Shown: piece after piece, positions 53,301 to 62,139 of the stretch
Layout of the letters: the number at the start of each line of letters is the position of its first letter
Numbering within the stretch: the first letter of the stretch is position 1
Source of the DNA: Strix aluco
Lineage: Eukaryota > Chordata > Aves > Strigiformes > Strigidae
DNA length: 64,000 bases
Direction of reading: 5' to 3'
Assembly (NCBI RefSeq): GCF_031877795.1
Contig: NC_133933.1
Coordinates: 23,154,029 to 23,218,028, forward strand
The notes under the pieces: generated by a model
Told to the model about the DNA's origin: nothing
Seen by the model: the letters and a program-made list of their open reading frames with translations, nothing else
Database searches by the model: none
Translations under genes and position numbers: made by a program

Positions 53301-54080
53301 GAAAAGACTGCTCTAAGTACAGTAAACAGTTAAGCAGGAAAAAAACAGCCCAGTAGGAGGATAAGGCACCTGTCACTGCCGGCAAAAGTAGCAGACTCCA
53401 ACATCACAACGGTATGTGGTCCATGGGAGAGGGGTCAAAGGCTAAGAACTCTCTAAAAGCTCAGAAATCTGAAAGGTCAAGATCTTGAATTGTGGGGAGA
53501 GGGATCATCGCCATGAGAACTGTCATCATGGAATCACAGTGGGATCATCAGAGCTGTGAGCTCCAAGGACACCGGCTCCCCCCACTGCCTTTCCCTGCTC
53601 TCGCTGCCTGCTCCGAGTGTTACTGAATATAAACTGAACAAGGCTGGTTATGATTTTGGGCAACAAATGCTTCAACTCCATGTACCCCAGCTTCCAAAAT
53701 GACAGCTGACACAATAAGTGTGATCTCTAGATGCATTAAGGCACATCTAAATTAAAGTCTAAGAGTAGTCTGCCCAGTGCTAACACTATTTGCTGGCTAC
53801 CAGCTACAATCATCCTCTTACATGAGATTATTCACTGAAAGTCACTTACATGTGGCCTCTTCCACTGCAAATTTCGGGGTAGTTTCTTTAGCAGTGCTCC
53901 CGTTCCAATAGAGCTGATGTGAGCAGGGAAGCTGTCATCTGTGAACAGGCATTTTTTCTTCAAGCACGTCTCCAGCAAGGCCTGGTAGTTCTGCTGGGTA
54001 GGTGGGGTGTGTTTTTGAAAGATACTCCTGCCTAAAGGCACAGGTAATTTCTTTTTTTTCAGGCAGGGCAGAAAAGGCAT
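32311..54080 (-). CDS. CAPN14: CAPN14, calpain-14 (complete coding region, 21 exons, 691 aa)
   Basis: CAPN14 is a calcium-dependent cytosolic cysteine protease of the classical calpain type. Coding exons, 5' to 3': 53850-54080, 51369-51438, 50292-50410, 49525-49661, 48277-48451, 47510-47575, 46096-46181, 44752-44826, 43964-44127, 43106-43269, 42367-42378, 40189-40394, 39693-39729, 38779-38841, 37128-37185, 35306-35370, 34822-34890, 34625-34703, 33343-33459, 32620-32675, 32311-32337. All introns are GT-AG, phases agree and the sum is 2076 nt including the stop. Domains: N-terminal region (1-30), protease core PC1-PC2 (about 31-340), C2-like CBSW domain (about 345-500), linker, penta-EF-hand (about 520-691). 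The triad is Cys103, His257 and Asn281, with oxyanion Gln97. Residue 101 is Glu where calpains have Gly. Exon sizes (70, 119, 86, 12, 37, 58, 65, 69, 79, 117, 27) follow the calpain family. Human CAPN14 is about 684 aa and sits between GALNT14 and EHD3. CAPN13 is the closest alternative; synteny and sequence favour CAPN14. Confidence 0.95.
32620..32675 (-). CDS. CAPN14: CAPN14 exon 20 (aa 665-683)
   Basis: A 56-nt exon encoding [19 protein letters not shown], the fifth EF-hand region. The acceptor is TTTCGCAG and the donor GTAAAG; the exon ends in phase 0. Confidence 0.93.
33343..33459 (-). CDS. CAPN14: CAPN14 exon 19 (aa 626-665 first base)
   Basis: A 117-nt exon, the family size, encoding [20 protein letters not shown] and [18 protein letters not shown]. 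Its EF loop is degenerate. The acceptor is TTATGAAG and the donor GTGAGA. Confidence 0.95.
34625..34703 (-). CDS. CAPN14: CAPN14 exon 18 (aa 600-626 first base, EF-hand loop)
   Basis: A 79-nt exon encoding [20 protein letters not shown] and TAVQET. It contains a second canonical loop, [12 protein letters not shown] (606-617). The acceptor is GCCCCCCAG and the donor GTGAGC. Confidence 0.95.
34822..34890 (-). CDS. CAPN14: CAPN14 exon 17 (aa 577-599, EF-hand loop)
   Basis: A 69-nt exon encoding [20 protein letters not shown] and FYL. With Asp576 it makes the 12-residue calcium loop [12 protein letters not shown]. The acceptor TCACTAAG and the donor GTATAA are both weak. The exon is in frame, so skipping it would delete the loop without a frameshift. 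Confidence 0.92.
35306..35370 (-). CDS. CAPN14: CAPN14 exon 16 (aa 555-576)
   Basis: A 65-nt exon, the family size, encoding [20 protein letters not shown] and Asp576, the first residue of a canonical EF loop. The acceptor CCTCTCCAG follows a long pyrimidine tract; the donor GTATCC is weak. Confidence 0.9.
37128..37185 (-). CDS. CAPN14: CAPN14 exon 15 (aa 536-555 first base)
   Basis: A 58-nt exon, the family size, encoding [19 protein letters not shown], the first helix pair of the penta-EF-hand domain. The acceptor is ATATCACAG and the donor GTAAGT. Confidence 0.93.
38779..38841 (-). CDS. CAPN14: CAPN14 exon 14 (aa 515-535)
   Basis: A 63-nt exon encoding [20 protein letters not shown] and Q, the linker entering the penta-EF-hand domain. 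The acceptor is ATCTTAAAG and the donor GTAAGT. Confidence 0.9.
39693..39729 (-). CDS. CAPN14: CAPN14 exon 13 (aa 502-514)
   Basis: A 37-nt exon, the family size, encoding [13 protein letters not shown] of the linker. The acceptor is GCATCTCCAG and the donor GTGAGT. Confidence 0.9.
40189..40394 (-). CDS. CAPN14: CAPN14 exon 12 (aa 434-502)
   Basis: A 206-nt exon encoding [20 protein letters not shown], then [20 protein letters not shown] and [11 protein letters not shown], the end of the CBSW/C2-like domain. The acceptor is TTAACAG; the donor GTGAGA follows CTTCG. Confidence 0.95.
42367..42378 (-). CDS. CAPN14: CAPN14 exon 11, 12-nt micro-exon (aa 430-433)
   Basis: Four codons (Val-Asp-Leu-Gln) between a strong acceptor (TCTTCCTGCAG) and a GTGAGT donor. 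A 12-nt exon at this point is a family trait of calpains. Its position, size and phase fit exactly between exons 10 and 12. Confidence 0.85.
43106..43269 (-). CDS. CAPN14: CAPN14 exon 10 (aa 375-429)
   Basis: Encodes [14 protein letters not shown], then [20 protein letters not shown] and LFIGFLLYK of the CBSW domain. The acceptor is TGCTTAG and the donor GTGTGA; the exon is 164 nt and ends in phase 0. Confidence 0.93.
43964..44127 (-). CDS. CAPN14: CAPN14 exon 9 (aa 320-375)
   Basis: Begins with G, completing Trp320 and then Met, and encodes [32 protein letters not shown] and STAGG, the transition from PC2 to the CBSW domain. The acceptor is TTTTCCCAG and the donor GTGAGG; the exon is 164 nt. 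Confidence 0.93.
44752..44826 (-). CDS. CAPN14: CAPN14 exon 8 (aa 295-320)
   Basis: A 75-nt exon encoding [20 protein letters not shown] and DGEF, leading into the conserved DGEFWM motif split at the next junction. The acceptor is TGCCCTCAG; the donor GTAATG is a weaker match. Confidence 0.93.
46096..46181 (-). CDS. CAPN14: CAPN14 exon 7 (aa 267-295, catalytic Asn)
   Basis: An 86-nt exon encoding [20 protein letters not shown] and EWKGDWSD. Asn281 of RNPWG completes the triad. The acceptor is TTTTCTGCAG and the donor GTGAGT. Confidence 0.95.
47510..47575 (-). CDS. CAPN14: CAPN14 exon 6 (aa 245-266, catalytic His)
   Basis: A 66-nt exon encoding [20 protein letters not shown] plus RK. His257 in GHAY is the catalytic histidine. 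The acceptor is TATACAG and the donor GTAAGA. Confidence 0.95.
48277..48451 (-). CDS. CAPN14: CAPN14 exon 5 (aa 186-244)
   Basis: Encodes [25 protein letters not shown] and [19 protein letters not shown], the end of PC1 and the start of PC2. The acceptor is TTTTTTGCTAG; the donor GTGAGA follows TTAGGG. The exon ends in phase 0. Confidence 0.95.
49525..49661 (-). CDS. CAPN14: CAPN14 exon 4 (aa 141-186)
   Basis: Encodes [20 protein letters not shown], then [20 protein letters not shown] and AYAK, the conserved PC1 core. It is 137 nt, one codon longer than conventional calpains. The acceptor is CCCTGACAG and the donor GTAAGT. Confidence 0.95.
50292..50410 (-). CDS. CAPN14: CAPN14 exon 3 (aa 101-140, catalytic Cys)
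   Basis: A 119-nt exon, as in other calpains. It begins AG after the acceptor TTGGCGCAG, so the junction codon is GAG (Glu101), followed by Asn102 and the catalytic Cys103 in [11 protein letters not shown]. It continues with [15 protein letters not shown] and KYAGIFHFR. The donor is GTACAT, a weak match to consensus. Confidence 0.93.
51369..51438 (-). CDS. CAPN14: CAPN14 exon 2 (aa 78-101 first base)
   Basis: A 70-nt exon, the standard calpain size. It encodes ALHRSPVFY...LDLCQGLV and the first base of residue 101. The acceptor is CTTCCCAG and the donor GTAAGG. Gln97 of LCQG is the oxyanion-hole glutamine. Confidence 0.93.
53850..54080 (-). CDS. CAPN14: CAPN14 exon 1 (aa 1-77)
   Basis: The start ATG at 54080 lies in a good context (ACATCACCATGC, A at -3). 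The exon encodes the N-terminal region and the start of PC1: the stretch [20 protein letters not shown] and the motif SSIGTG, ending QWKRPH. It ends in phase 0 before a GTAAGT donor (53844-53849). No in-frame ATG lies between here and the GTG at 54140. Confidence 0.93.
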
Positions 54081-54189
54081 GGTGATGTCCACAGTATGCC
54101 TGGATAATTTTTTCCACTGAGGATTCTGCAGGGATCTCACCCTGCACAGTCCTGCTGGAAACCCCTTGTTTCTTAGGATGAGGTGTGTC

Positions 54190-54199
54190 TTCTCCGGAA
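54190..54199. promoter_or_regulatory. STAT-type palindrome upstream of CAPN14
   Basis: TTCTCCGGAA fits the TTC-N4-GAA form preferred by STAT6 and also contains an ETS core (CCGGAA). It lies 110-119 bases upstream of the CAPN14 ATG. Mammalian CAPN14 is an IL-13/STAT6-induced gene. The site could lie in the promoter or the 5' UTR, since the transcription start is unknown. A motif this short can occur by chance. Confidence 0.35.
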
Positions 54200-57100
54200 C
54201 AATTCCTGATCATTAAAATAAGTGTACAAAGTCAATTTAATCATAGCTTTTAAAATTTTCTCTTTGGCTAGCGAGGAGAGTGTGTGTGGGTGGCACTCCC
54301 AGAAGTGGGGGACCCATCCGATCTAGCACCTATCATTGCGTTTTCAAGGCTTTACATTCGCTGTAGATCTGAGTGAAGTCAAAATGAGTGAGCCCATCGA
54401 CTTTTACTGAGGCTTTGAAGCCACAGACACAGCTATTCTCAGTCTCCCTCTGGACTATTTAGCCTCTCCAGGATATTTTCATAACATGCTGCAACATGAA
54501 TGACAGTCTTTATTCAATCACATTCTGGCACGTGGACATTTCCCCTCCCAAAAAAAGAAAAATAGCAAGATAAGCCAAAGGCTAACAGAAAAATGGAATA
54601 CATTAGGTGTTACAAAGCCATTACTCACAACCCTCCCCAATAGTTATTTTGCCCTTTTTGCCTCATTTTGGAGAATGATACAATCTCCCCCAAGAGTTCA
54701 CATTCCATCTTGCTGATTACCACAGATTCACACTTGAAATTCCATGCTGACATTTTTTTTTCTTGTAACATTCAAGACAGATGTTTCTCATCCCCTCACT
54801 GAAAACAGCAAAGAGTGATTTCATAGCCCTTTTTTAATATTAGCAGCTATGCTAAACATTAGCAGCCATCACCTTTTGCTGCAAGTGGTGGGCTCCTGGG
54901 AGAAATCATGATTAAAATCTCAGCAGGCAAATCACACCCATCAGTGGTAACAAAGTGGTCATAATCATAGCCTTCTCATTACAGTGTGGACTGAAAAAAT
55001 GAATCGGGATACAAAGTTCAATAAATGGTTCACATGCCATAATGATACAGTATTTAGAAGCCTTCCCTGCAGAGGAGGCTCTTTGAGACTCAAATCATTG
55101 CCCCAGGCACCTGAGGAAACTAGTCTCTGTTAGGAACCAGTTGATTGTTACTCCCATCGAAGTTGAAGGTCACCAGTGTTCCCTGTGAGAAACCACACAA
55201 CTGCAGATTGTGCCATCCTCCCACATGGAGCCCTCATTTGTAATAAAACCACTCTACAACTGACCCACAAGGCTTAATCCTCAAGGGCAACCAAGAGAAA
55301 ATCTTCAAAATAAAATTCAATTTTCTATTGTACAGTAGACATTTCAGACATGAAAAAGGATTTAAGTGCCTAACAACTTGCCTACTTTTTCTCCAGATGA
55401 AAAATACTGTCTCTCCCTCCAAACCTTGCCTTTTTACAGCCATTGACCTTCACGGCTACAACAACATGAGCAACAGACAGAGAGATAGATTCAAAAGAAA
55501 AACAAGGAAGAAAACAGCCTGGAGACTGGCTGTACTTTCTGTAGACAGACAAAACATGTATGAAGAATAATTTCTCATTTTGCTGCTCCCCAGGAAAAGA
55601 AGTGGTGAGCAACTGACAGACTTTGAGCTACACTGAAGAGCAAATACTTGAGACTTGATTTCTGGGTGTGCAGAGCATCCACAATGCCTGATAAATTCAT
55701 TGTAACCCTTCACCAGTTCTCTCCTCAGTCTGGCATTTATTTGAAAAAGAACTAAACTTTATAGATAGGCCTTGAAACCCAGAGATAGTATGAAAAAAAC
55801 AATGCTTTCAAAAATGGAGGCTTAAATCACCCAAATATGTAGCCTTATTTTCAAGAAACTCAGCCAGCAGCCCTGACTGTAACAGTGTGTGTTGAGAGTC
55901 AATGACGCAGCTACTTTATATGTTTTGAAAACCTCCCGGCTGAACCTGCCTGTAGGTGTATTGTTTTAACCTCTTTCCCAAATTACCTGTAAATCTTTGA
56001 ACAAAAGACGCAATGAAGCATTTCATGTGTCAGGAACAGTCACTGCTTAGACAGCTACAAAGTGTTCCACCTCGTGTTTTAACCCTCTGCCTGCTGTCTG
56101 GCTGCAGGTGTCAGATACAGCTATGTATGACCAGCCAAGGCATACCAGGAAATCACTTGTACTCCACTTGGCAATGTTACCAAACCCGGCTGAATCGGAG
56201 TGTCCCACCGTGTCCTCCAGCACAGGCGGAGCAGAGTGTGTGCATGTCTCTTCCAGCAATTAAAATTTCGAAGGGAAAGCAGCCAAGTGTAGCAGACAGA
56301 GGTTAAAAGCTGTAGGTGGAAGCCGTGAACCAGTAGATTGAATGGAGGTGATTCTCTATTCTTTGCACATTCCTCAAGTTAGTATGCTTGCATCTAAGTT
56401 CTTCCACTACATTAGCATCCTATGATCTCCCCCGATCTTTCTCTACATCTTAGATGCCTCATTCCTAAGTCTTAAAATGAAAATCTGAATAATCCACAGA
56501 AAATCCCTCACTTTTAGTAAAAGTAATTGGACCATGAAAAAATTCTCCAAGAGCCTCTTACTCTCTTTACAAGAGGATTTGTCTCAGGCAACACAGGGGC
56601 AGTCGGCAAATCTAGGGCTAAACCTGGAGCTGACAGAGCTCAGCCCAGCTCCTCTGATTTAATGAACCAATCTGTATATGGGCCGAGGAGCTGCTCCTGA
56701 TTGTGTGGAACAGAGCAAATGTTTGCATGCAAAATAATAAATTTTAGGGTGAGCACAACAAATGATGCAAGGCCATCTTTTACAACCATTCTTGTAATAC
56801 AGCAGAACATTAGCTACAGAAATTAGCAGTCATTAGTCAAAATGAAAATGTGACTCTATTAGGCTTTGTTAATCTTCATTAGTCTCTAAACACAGTATGA
56901 AAACAGCACTTGCAGGTACAACCTCAAGTCTTTGATTAAACACAGTTGTGTATTTCAGAAATAAAAACTCAAAGCTGACTCCCACTCTTCCTGTGGGCTT
57001 TTTAGCAAATAGGAATATCCTGGAAAGAAGCACTGAACTGTGTTTTCTCACAAAATGAATGAACATACAGACAGGTGGAGGACCTTGCCCTGAATTTCCT

Positions 57101-58043
57101 GTGCTTAGATTATTGGCCCAAAAATTGATGAACACCTTCTGGTGCTGAGATTTTCAAGGCTGAGCAGTGAACCTGCCCCAGAGCCTCCCACTGATGTTAA
57201 CAAAAAGACTGTAGTGAAAATGCCTGGATGAGCTTCAGAACTTCAAACAATACCTCTCTGAGCAAAGATTCACTTACAAAGACTCTGGTTGAGAATTTAA
57301 AATACATGTTCTTTGCTGTGGAAATTGTCCAAGCTACATCAAAATCAGTGAAAATATGAAAATCCCATTTACTCAAGAACTGTTAGAACATTCTATTCAT
57401 AATCATCCTAATCATTAGCGAATCTGACTGCTCATAACTCCCGTTAAAGTCAGATGAAACTTTCAATCTCTGCAGAATACTTCCGTGATCAAGGATCAGC
57501 CAAACCGCCCCTAAACAGCAAAACTGAGAGAACAAGGGTGCACAAAATCTGGGTTAGCTAAAACACCAGCCTGTGTTCCCAACCACTTGGCAGGCAGAAG
57601 CTTTGGAGCTGTGACATGCAGGGCAGCTGACGCGGCTCATCTAGTTGCTTTACATCACACCCATTCTTCTCATGTTTGCTGATATGAACTTTTTGCCTTT
57701 CCCTTCAACGCTTCAGAGAAAAGTACAGCAGCAGCTGCTGCATTCAGCACGGCCAGCAGTGTCGTGTAACTAATACACCCATTTGATCCTAGAGGATGGC
57801 TTCATCTCAGCACCATGCCGTGGTGACAGAGTTCTGCTCCTTTCAAACCCCTGGAAAATCCTAACTCTGTGCTAGCCACAGACAACTGCTGAATGACAGC
57901 AGCAAACCCCTCTACATAGCTCTTGGTGTTTGATGTCCTACCTTGTCCAGGTGTGTCCTCACAGCGAAGGAGGATTGTTCCGCCGGCAGTGATGCCTGCT
58001 GCTTATAAATAGTATATATGTTAACTCTACCTATGTGTGTATT

Positions 58044-58078
58044 TATGTGCACGCATGCGTGTGTGTATATATATATGT
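58044..58078. repeat. Alternating purine-pyrimidine tract (GT/GC then TA)
   Basis: Thirty-five consecutive bases alternate strictly between pyrimidine and purine: first GT/GC/CA steps (TATGTGCACGCATGCG), then (TG)n and (TA)n. It is a mixed microsatellite with Z-DNA-forming potential in its GC-containing half. Confidence 0.9.
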
Positions 58079-58799
58079 CTTGCCTACATGACCCCAAGAG
58101 CTAGTCCTAACCTATCAAGCACTGTGGTAGAAGCAGGAGGCGGGGAAAAAAAGCATATTGAGTAATGCCAGAAACTTTCTGAAGAACCCAATGAAAAATA
58201 TTCCACAGAAGACATGAAAAAACAGGTCTGCCCACCATGTGGACTACCGTTTGACTCACCCATCGCTTCAGTAGAAGGCAGCTTCCTTGTTTAGTTAGCC
58301 ATTTGATTATTCAATGCACAAAACTCCGCGTCTCTCCATATATCACTGACAAGGTAGAACAGGAAGATGTGTTCAACTGTGTCTTAATACATTTTAACAG
58401 GATTTCTGCTTTCAGATAAGAAAACGCTCAGAAAGAAAATACCCTCAAAACCCCCACATTTTCTCAGAACAGGTGGGGCCATGACAGTCTCCCCACTTTG
58501 TCAATCACTAAATCATAACGATTTCTAACAAGAACATTTATGTAAGTTTGAGGGAAGTATACATCCTATGACAGAGACAGTCAAAACCATCCAAGAGTTA
58601 CAGGAGAAACCTCCAAGCTTCTGCACTGCAAGGATGGCGAAGGGCTCAGAGGATTTCTTTCCGGCATTATTACAGCCATCACATGGCTCAGGTCCCCTAT
58701 GTGCAATACAACATGCTTTCTTTGTCATACAAATTTAAGGAGTGAACTCTCCAGAGGCAAGCATGCTTCCCACTCACTGTATATAGATTATCCAACCCC

Positions 58800-60314
58800 A
58801 CGTTCGATGGCCCCAAGGGAATTGGCAGATGAAGTGGCTAAGCCACTGTCCATCATATTTGAGAAGTCGTGGCAGTCCGGTGAAGTTCCCGCTGACTGGA
58901 AAAGGGGAAACATAACCCCCATTTTTATAAAGGGAAATAAAGAGGACCCAGAGAACTACAGGCCAGCCAGTGTCACCTCTGTGCCCAGCAAGATCATGGA
59001 GCGGATCCTCCTGGAAACTATGCTATAGCACATGGAAAATAAGGAGGTGATTGGTGATGGCCAACATGGATTCACTAAGGGCAAATCGTGCCTGACAAAT
59101 CTCGTGGTCTTCTATGATGGGGTTACAGCGTTGGTGGATAAAGGAAAAGCAACTGACATCATCTACCTGGACTTGTGCAAAGCATTTGACACTGTCCCTC
59201 ACAACATCCTTCTCCATATTAGAGAGACATGGATTTGATGGATGGACCACTCGGTGCATAAGGAATTGTCTGGATGGTCACACTCAAAGAGTTGTGGTCA
59301 ACAGCTCGATGTCCAAGTGGAGAGCAGTGACGAGTGACGTTCCTCAGGGGTCGGTGCTGGGACCAGCGCTGTTTAACATCTTTGTTGGTGACATGGACAG
59401 TGGGATTGAGCGCACCCTCAGCAAGTTTGCTGATGACACCAAGCTGTGTGGTGCGGTCGACACGCTGGAGGGAAGGGATGTGCCATCCAGAGGGACCTGG
59501 ACAGGCTGGAGAGGTGGGCCCATGCAAACCTCATGAAGTTCAACAAGGCCAAGTCCAAGGTCCTGCACATGAGTCAGGGCAATCTCAAGCACAAATACAG
59601 GCTGGGTGAGGAGTGGATTGAGGGCAGCCCTGCAGAGAAGGACTTGGGGGTATTAGTGGGTGCAAAACTGACTATGAGCCAGCAACGTGCACTTGCAGCT
59701 CAGAAAGCCACTTGCATCCTGGGCTGCATCAAGAGAAGTGTGGCCAGCATGTTGAGGGAGAAGATTCTCCTCCTCTACTCCGCTCTCATGAGACCCCACC
59801 TGCAGTGCTGTGTCCGCTCTGGGGCCCCCAACATAAGAAGGACCCTGCTTGAGTGGGTCCAGAGGAGGTCACGAAGGTGATCAGGGGCTGGAGCACCTCC
59901 CTTATGGGGACAGGCTGAGAGAGTTGGGGTTGTTCACCCTGGAGAAGAGAAGGCTCCGGGGAGACCTTATAGCGGCCTTCCAGTACTTAAAGGGGGCTAC
60001 AGGAAAGATGGGGGGGGACTCTTTCTCAGGGGGTGTAGTGATAGGATGAGGGGTAATGTTTTTAAATTGAAAGAGGGTAGATTTAGATTAGATATAAGGA
60101 AGAAATTATCTTCCATGAAGGTGGTGAGACACTGGAACAGGTTGTCCAGAGAAGTTGTGGCTTCCCCCTCCCTGGCAGTGTTCAAGGCCAGGTTGGACAG
60201 GGCTTTGAGCAACCTGGTCTAGTGGAGGGTGTCCTTGCCCATGGCAGGGGGGTTGGAACTAGATGATCTTTAAGGCCCCTTCCATCCCAAACCATTCTGT
60301 GTTTCTATGATTCT
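58800..60314 (+). mobile_element. CR1 LINE, 5'-truncated reverse-transcriptase copy with broken ORF2
   Basis: About 1.5 kb of CR1 ORF2 and 3' UTR on the plus strand. Reverse-transcriptase landmarks are visible in order: [19 protein letters not shown] (RT start), [31 protein letters not shown] and the catalytic FADD box (59426-59437). The C-terminal part follows with [19 protein letters not shown] and [16 protein letters not shown]. The 3' end is the CR1 GGTTGG-ACTAGATGATCTT block and TTTCTATGATTCT. The frame is broken by a TAG at 59026, by a frameshift between about 59110 and 59235, and by a second frameshift near 59446-59530. The 5' two thirds, including ORF1 and the endonuclease, are missing. 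It is a dead copy. Confidence 0.95.
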
Positions 60315-62139
60315 CCATTTCTGGTGGCACTTCTGGGTACCAGCACCTTGTTCCACTCCAGGCAATGAAGGGGTAAGAGCAGCATGGAGAGGGTAAGGAA
60401 AGGACAGCACGTGCGTACCAAGCCACCTAAGAACAATGGTAGGAGAAACATAATGGAAATATTTAAGAGGAATATGAAGGAGCAGTGGGGGCAGGAGAGG
60501 AAGGCAGCAGCTTTTTGAGTTGTAAAAGCAAAGCAATGAGTGAGGAAAAGGATAGACTATGCTGAAGACAATTTTACTCCTAGGCCACATGGCAACAGCA
60601 GGAGGTTGAGAATTCTGATCTAGCTTAACAGAGGAAACTCTTCTTCCCTTACTTATCAAGTTAGTGTATTTGGTTTAATTCTGGGGATCCAACTGTGCCT
60701 TCCTCTCCCCTCATCCCCTTCCCATAAACCCGGCTATTCCCTGTTGAACCATTGCTACCTGAACTTTTGACACCATCTATTTGGATTTCTTACTTGGTAA
60801 TGAACAAACAGTGACAGTAACTGCACGGCACGAAGTTAATTTTACTGAACTACACTGCTCCCACAGGCTTCTTCAAACTGTCAAAGTGTTACGGTACCGA
60901 CTGAGTCACCACCTTTTTTCAAACTCAGTGACTTGCTAATGTCCCCATCCTCAGATGATCTGTTGTAGGAAGTAAATTTGTCCAACCTAGGGCAGGAGAT
61001 AAGCAAACACACACGTCACCATGACTTGATTTCACACGAAACAAGTTTCAGTTATACAATGTTGTGTTTTGCCCCCCAAAATTAGGTTTCACTTTGAATG
61101 CAAATACCACATGACTTAGTCCAGCCCCATTCACTTCCAGCAAAGCGCAAGTGAATATTCTACAGCAAAATCTCTCTCTCCTGGTCAAGGCAAGCATCCA
61201 GCTAAGTGACTGTCAGCCATGTTACCAACAGCAGGGACACGACTGAGAAACTACAGAGTTAAAAGTTTAATGCATCATGGCTTGAGAGAAAAAGACAAAT
61301 TCTGTAGAGGGCAGTAGCAGATCCCCATTGGTATCAGACACAGGTACATCCTGAGCACTGCAGTACAATAGTTTCTGTGCAGGGCATTCAAGAGAGAGCC
61401 TTTGCATTTGAACAGCTTAGAAACTTTCAAGGAAAACAGCCTGTCTTCCAGCAGGGACATTTAAAATGAAAAATCATTGTTTGGAAAAAAAAGATTTAAT
61501 CGGTTTTGTTCTTTTTCTGCTTTCAAAATTTAAAAAATGTAAATTAAAAAAAAAATGCCTAAAGACTGCACCATGTCCAACAGAAGATCATCCACTAAAT
61601 CATCCCTGTTTAAAAAGTTAAAAGGAATAAACAATGAAAACAGATTAAAATTTTCAGTCCGGATTCTGACAAAAAGAAAAAAACTAATTATACTCTAAAC
61701 TTCCTTTCCTAATTTTACTTCCCTTTGTTTTTGACAAGCTCTGTACTTCAAGGTAAAGAGAGTCCTTGAGGAAGTCAGCTTTCCAGAGAAAAATGGCTAA
61801 GAAAACAGACTGAAAAATAAATAAAATTGTGCAATGTTTGTGAGTCACCTAAAGAAAGTCTATAAAAACTGTCAGGTTTGGGTGTGATCTGCCCTGGTGA
61901 CAAAGAATTCAAAGGAAAGGGTATGTCTTCAGACAAGGCAAGGAATTATTTTTTTGGCCATTTGGCCATCGGGTATACATACTTATGATTAGCGCAACTT
62001 AATGATTAATATGTATCCTCTTCTTGTAAACGTGGGACAAGCGTGCCTCTGTTGTACCTGTAGCAGTTAGCTCTAGCAGCTTGCACAACAGAAACCTCGC
62101 TTTCCTCCCCCATTCATTGCATTCAGGAAGGGCATCAAG
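60315..62139. other. Intergenic between CR1 and EHD3 promoter
   Basis: AT-rich unique sequence, with several poly-A/T patches around 61480-61700. No exon, repeat or RNA gene is recognised. Confidence 0.55.

Larger units (their letters stand above)
54081..58799. other. Intergenic, 5' of CAPN14 toward EHD3
   Basis: Contains the CAPN14 5' UTR and promoter at its left end; no TATA box or CpG island is obvious there, as expected for a tissue-restricted gene. The rest is AT-leaning unique sequence with no convincing exon on either strand and a 35-nt alternating purine-pyrimidine tract at 58044-58078. Confidence 0.6.

Noticed and set aside
53521-53560. GGAATCACAGTGGGATCATC, reminiscent of a reverse CR1 end
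   Set aside because: The match is very short and lacks the CR1 GTTGGACT block on the reverse strand.
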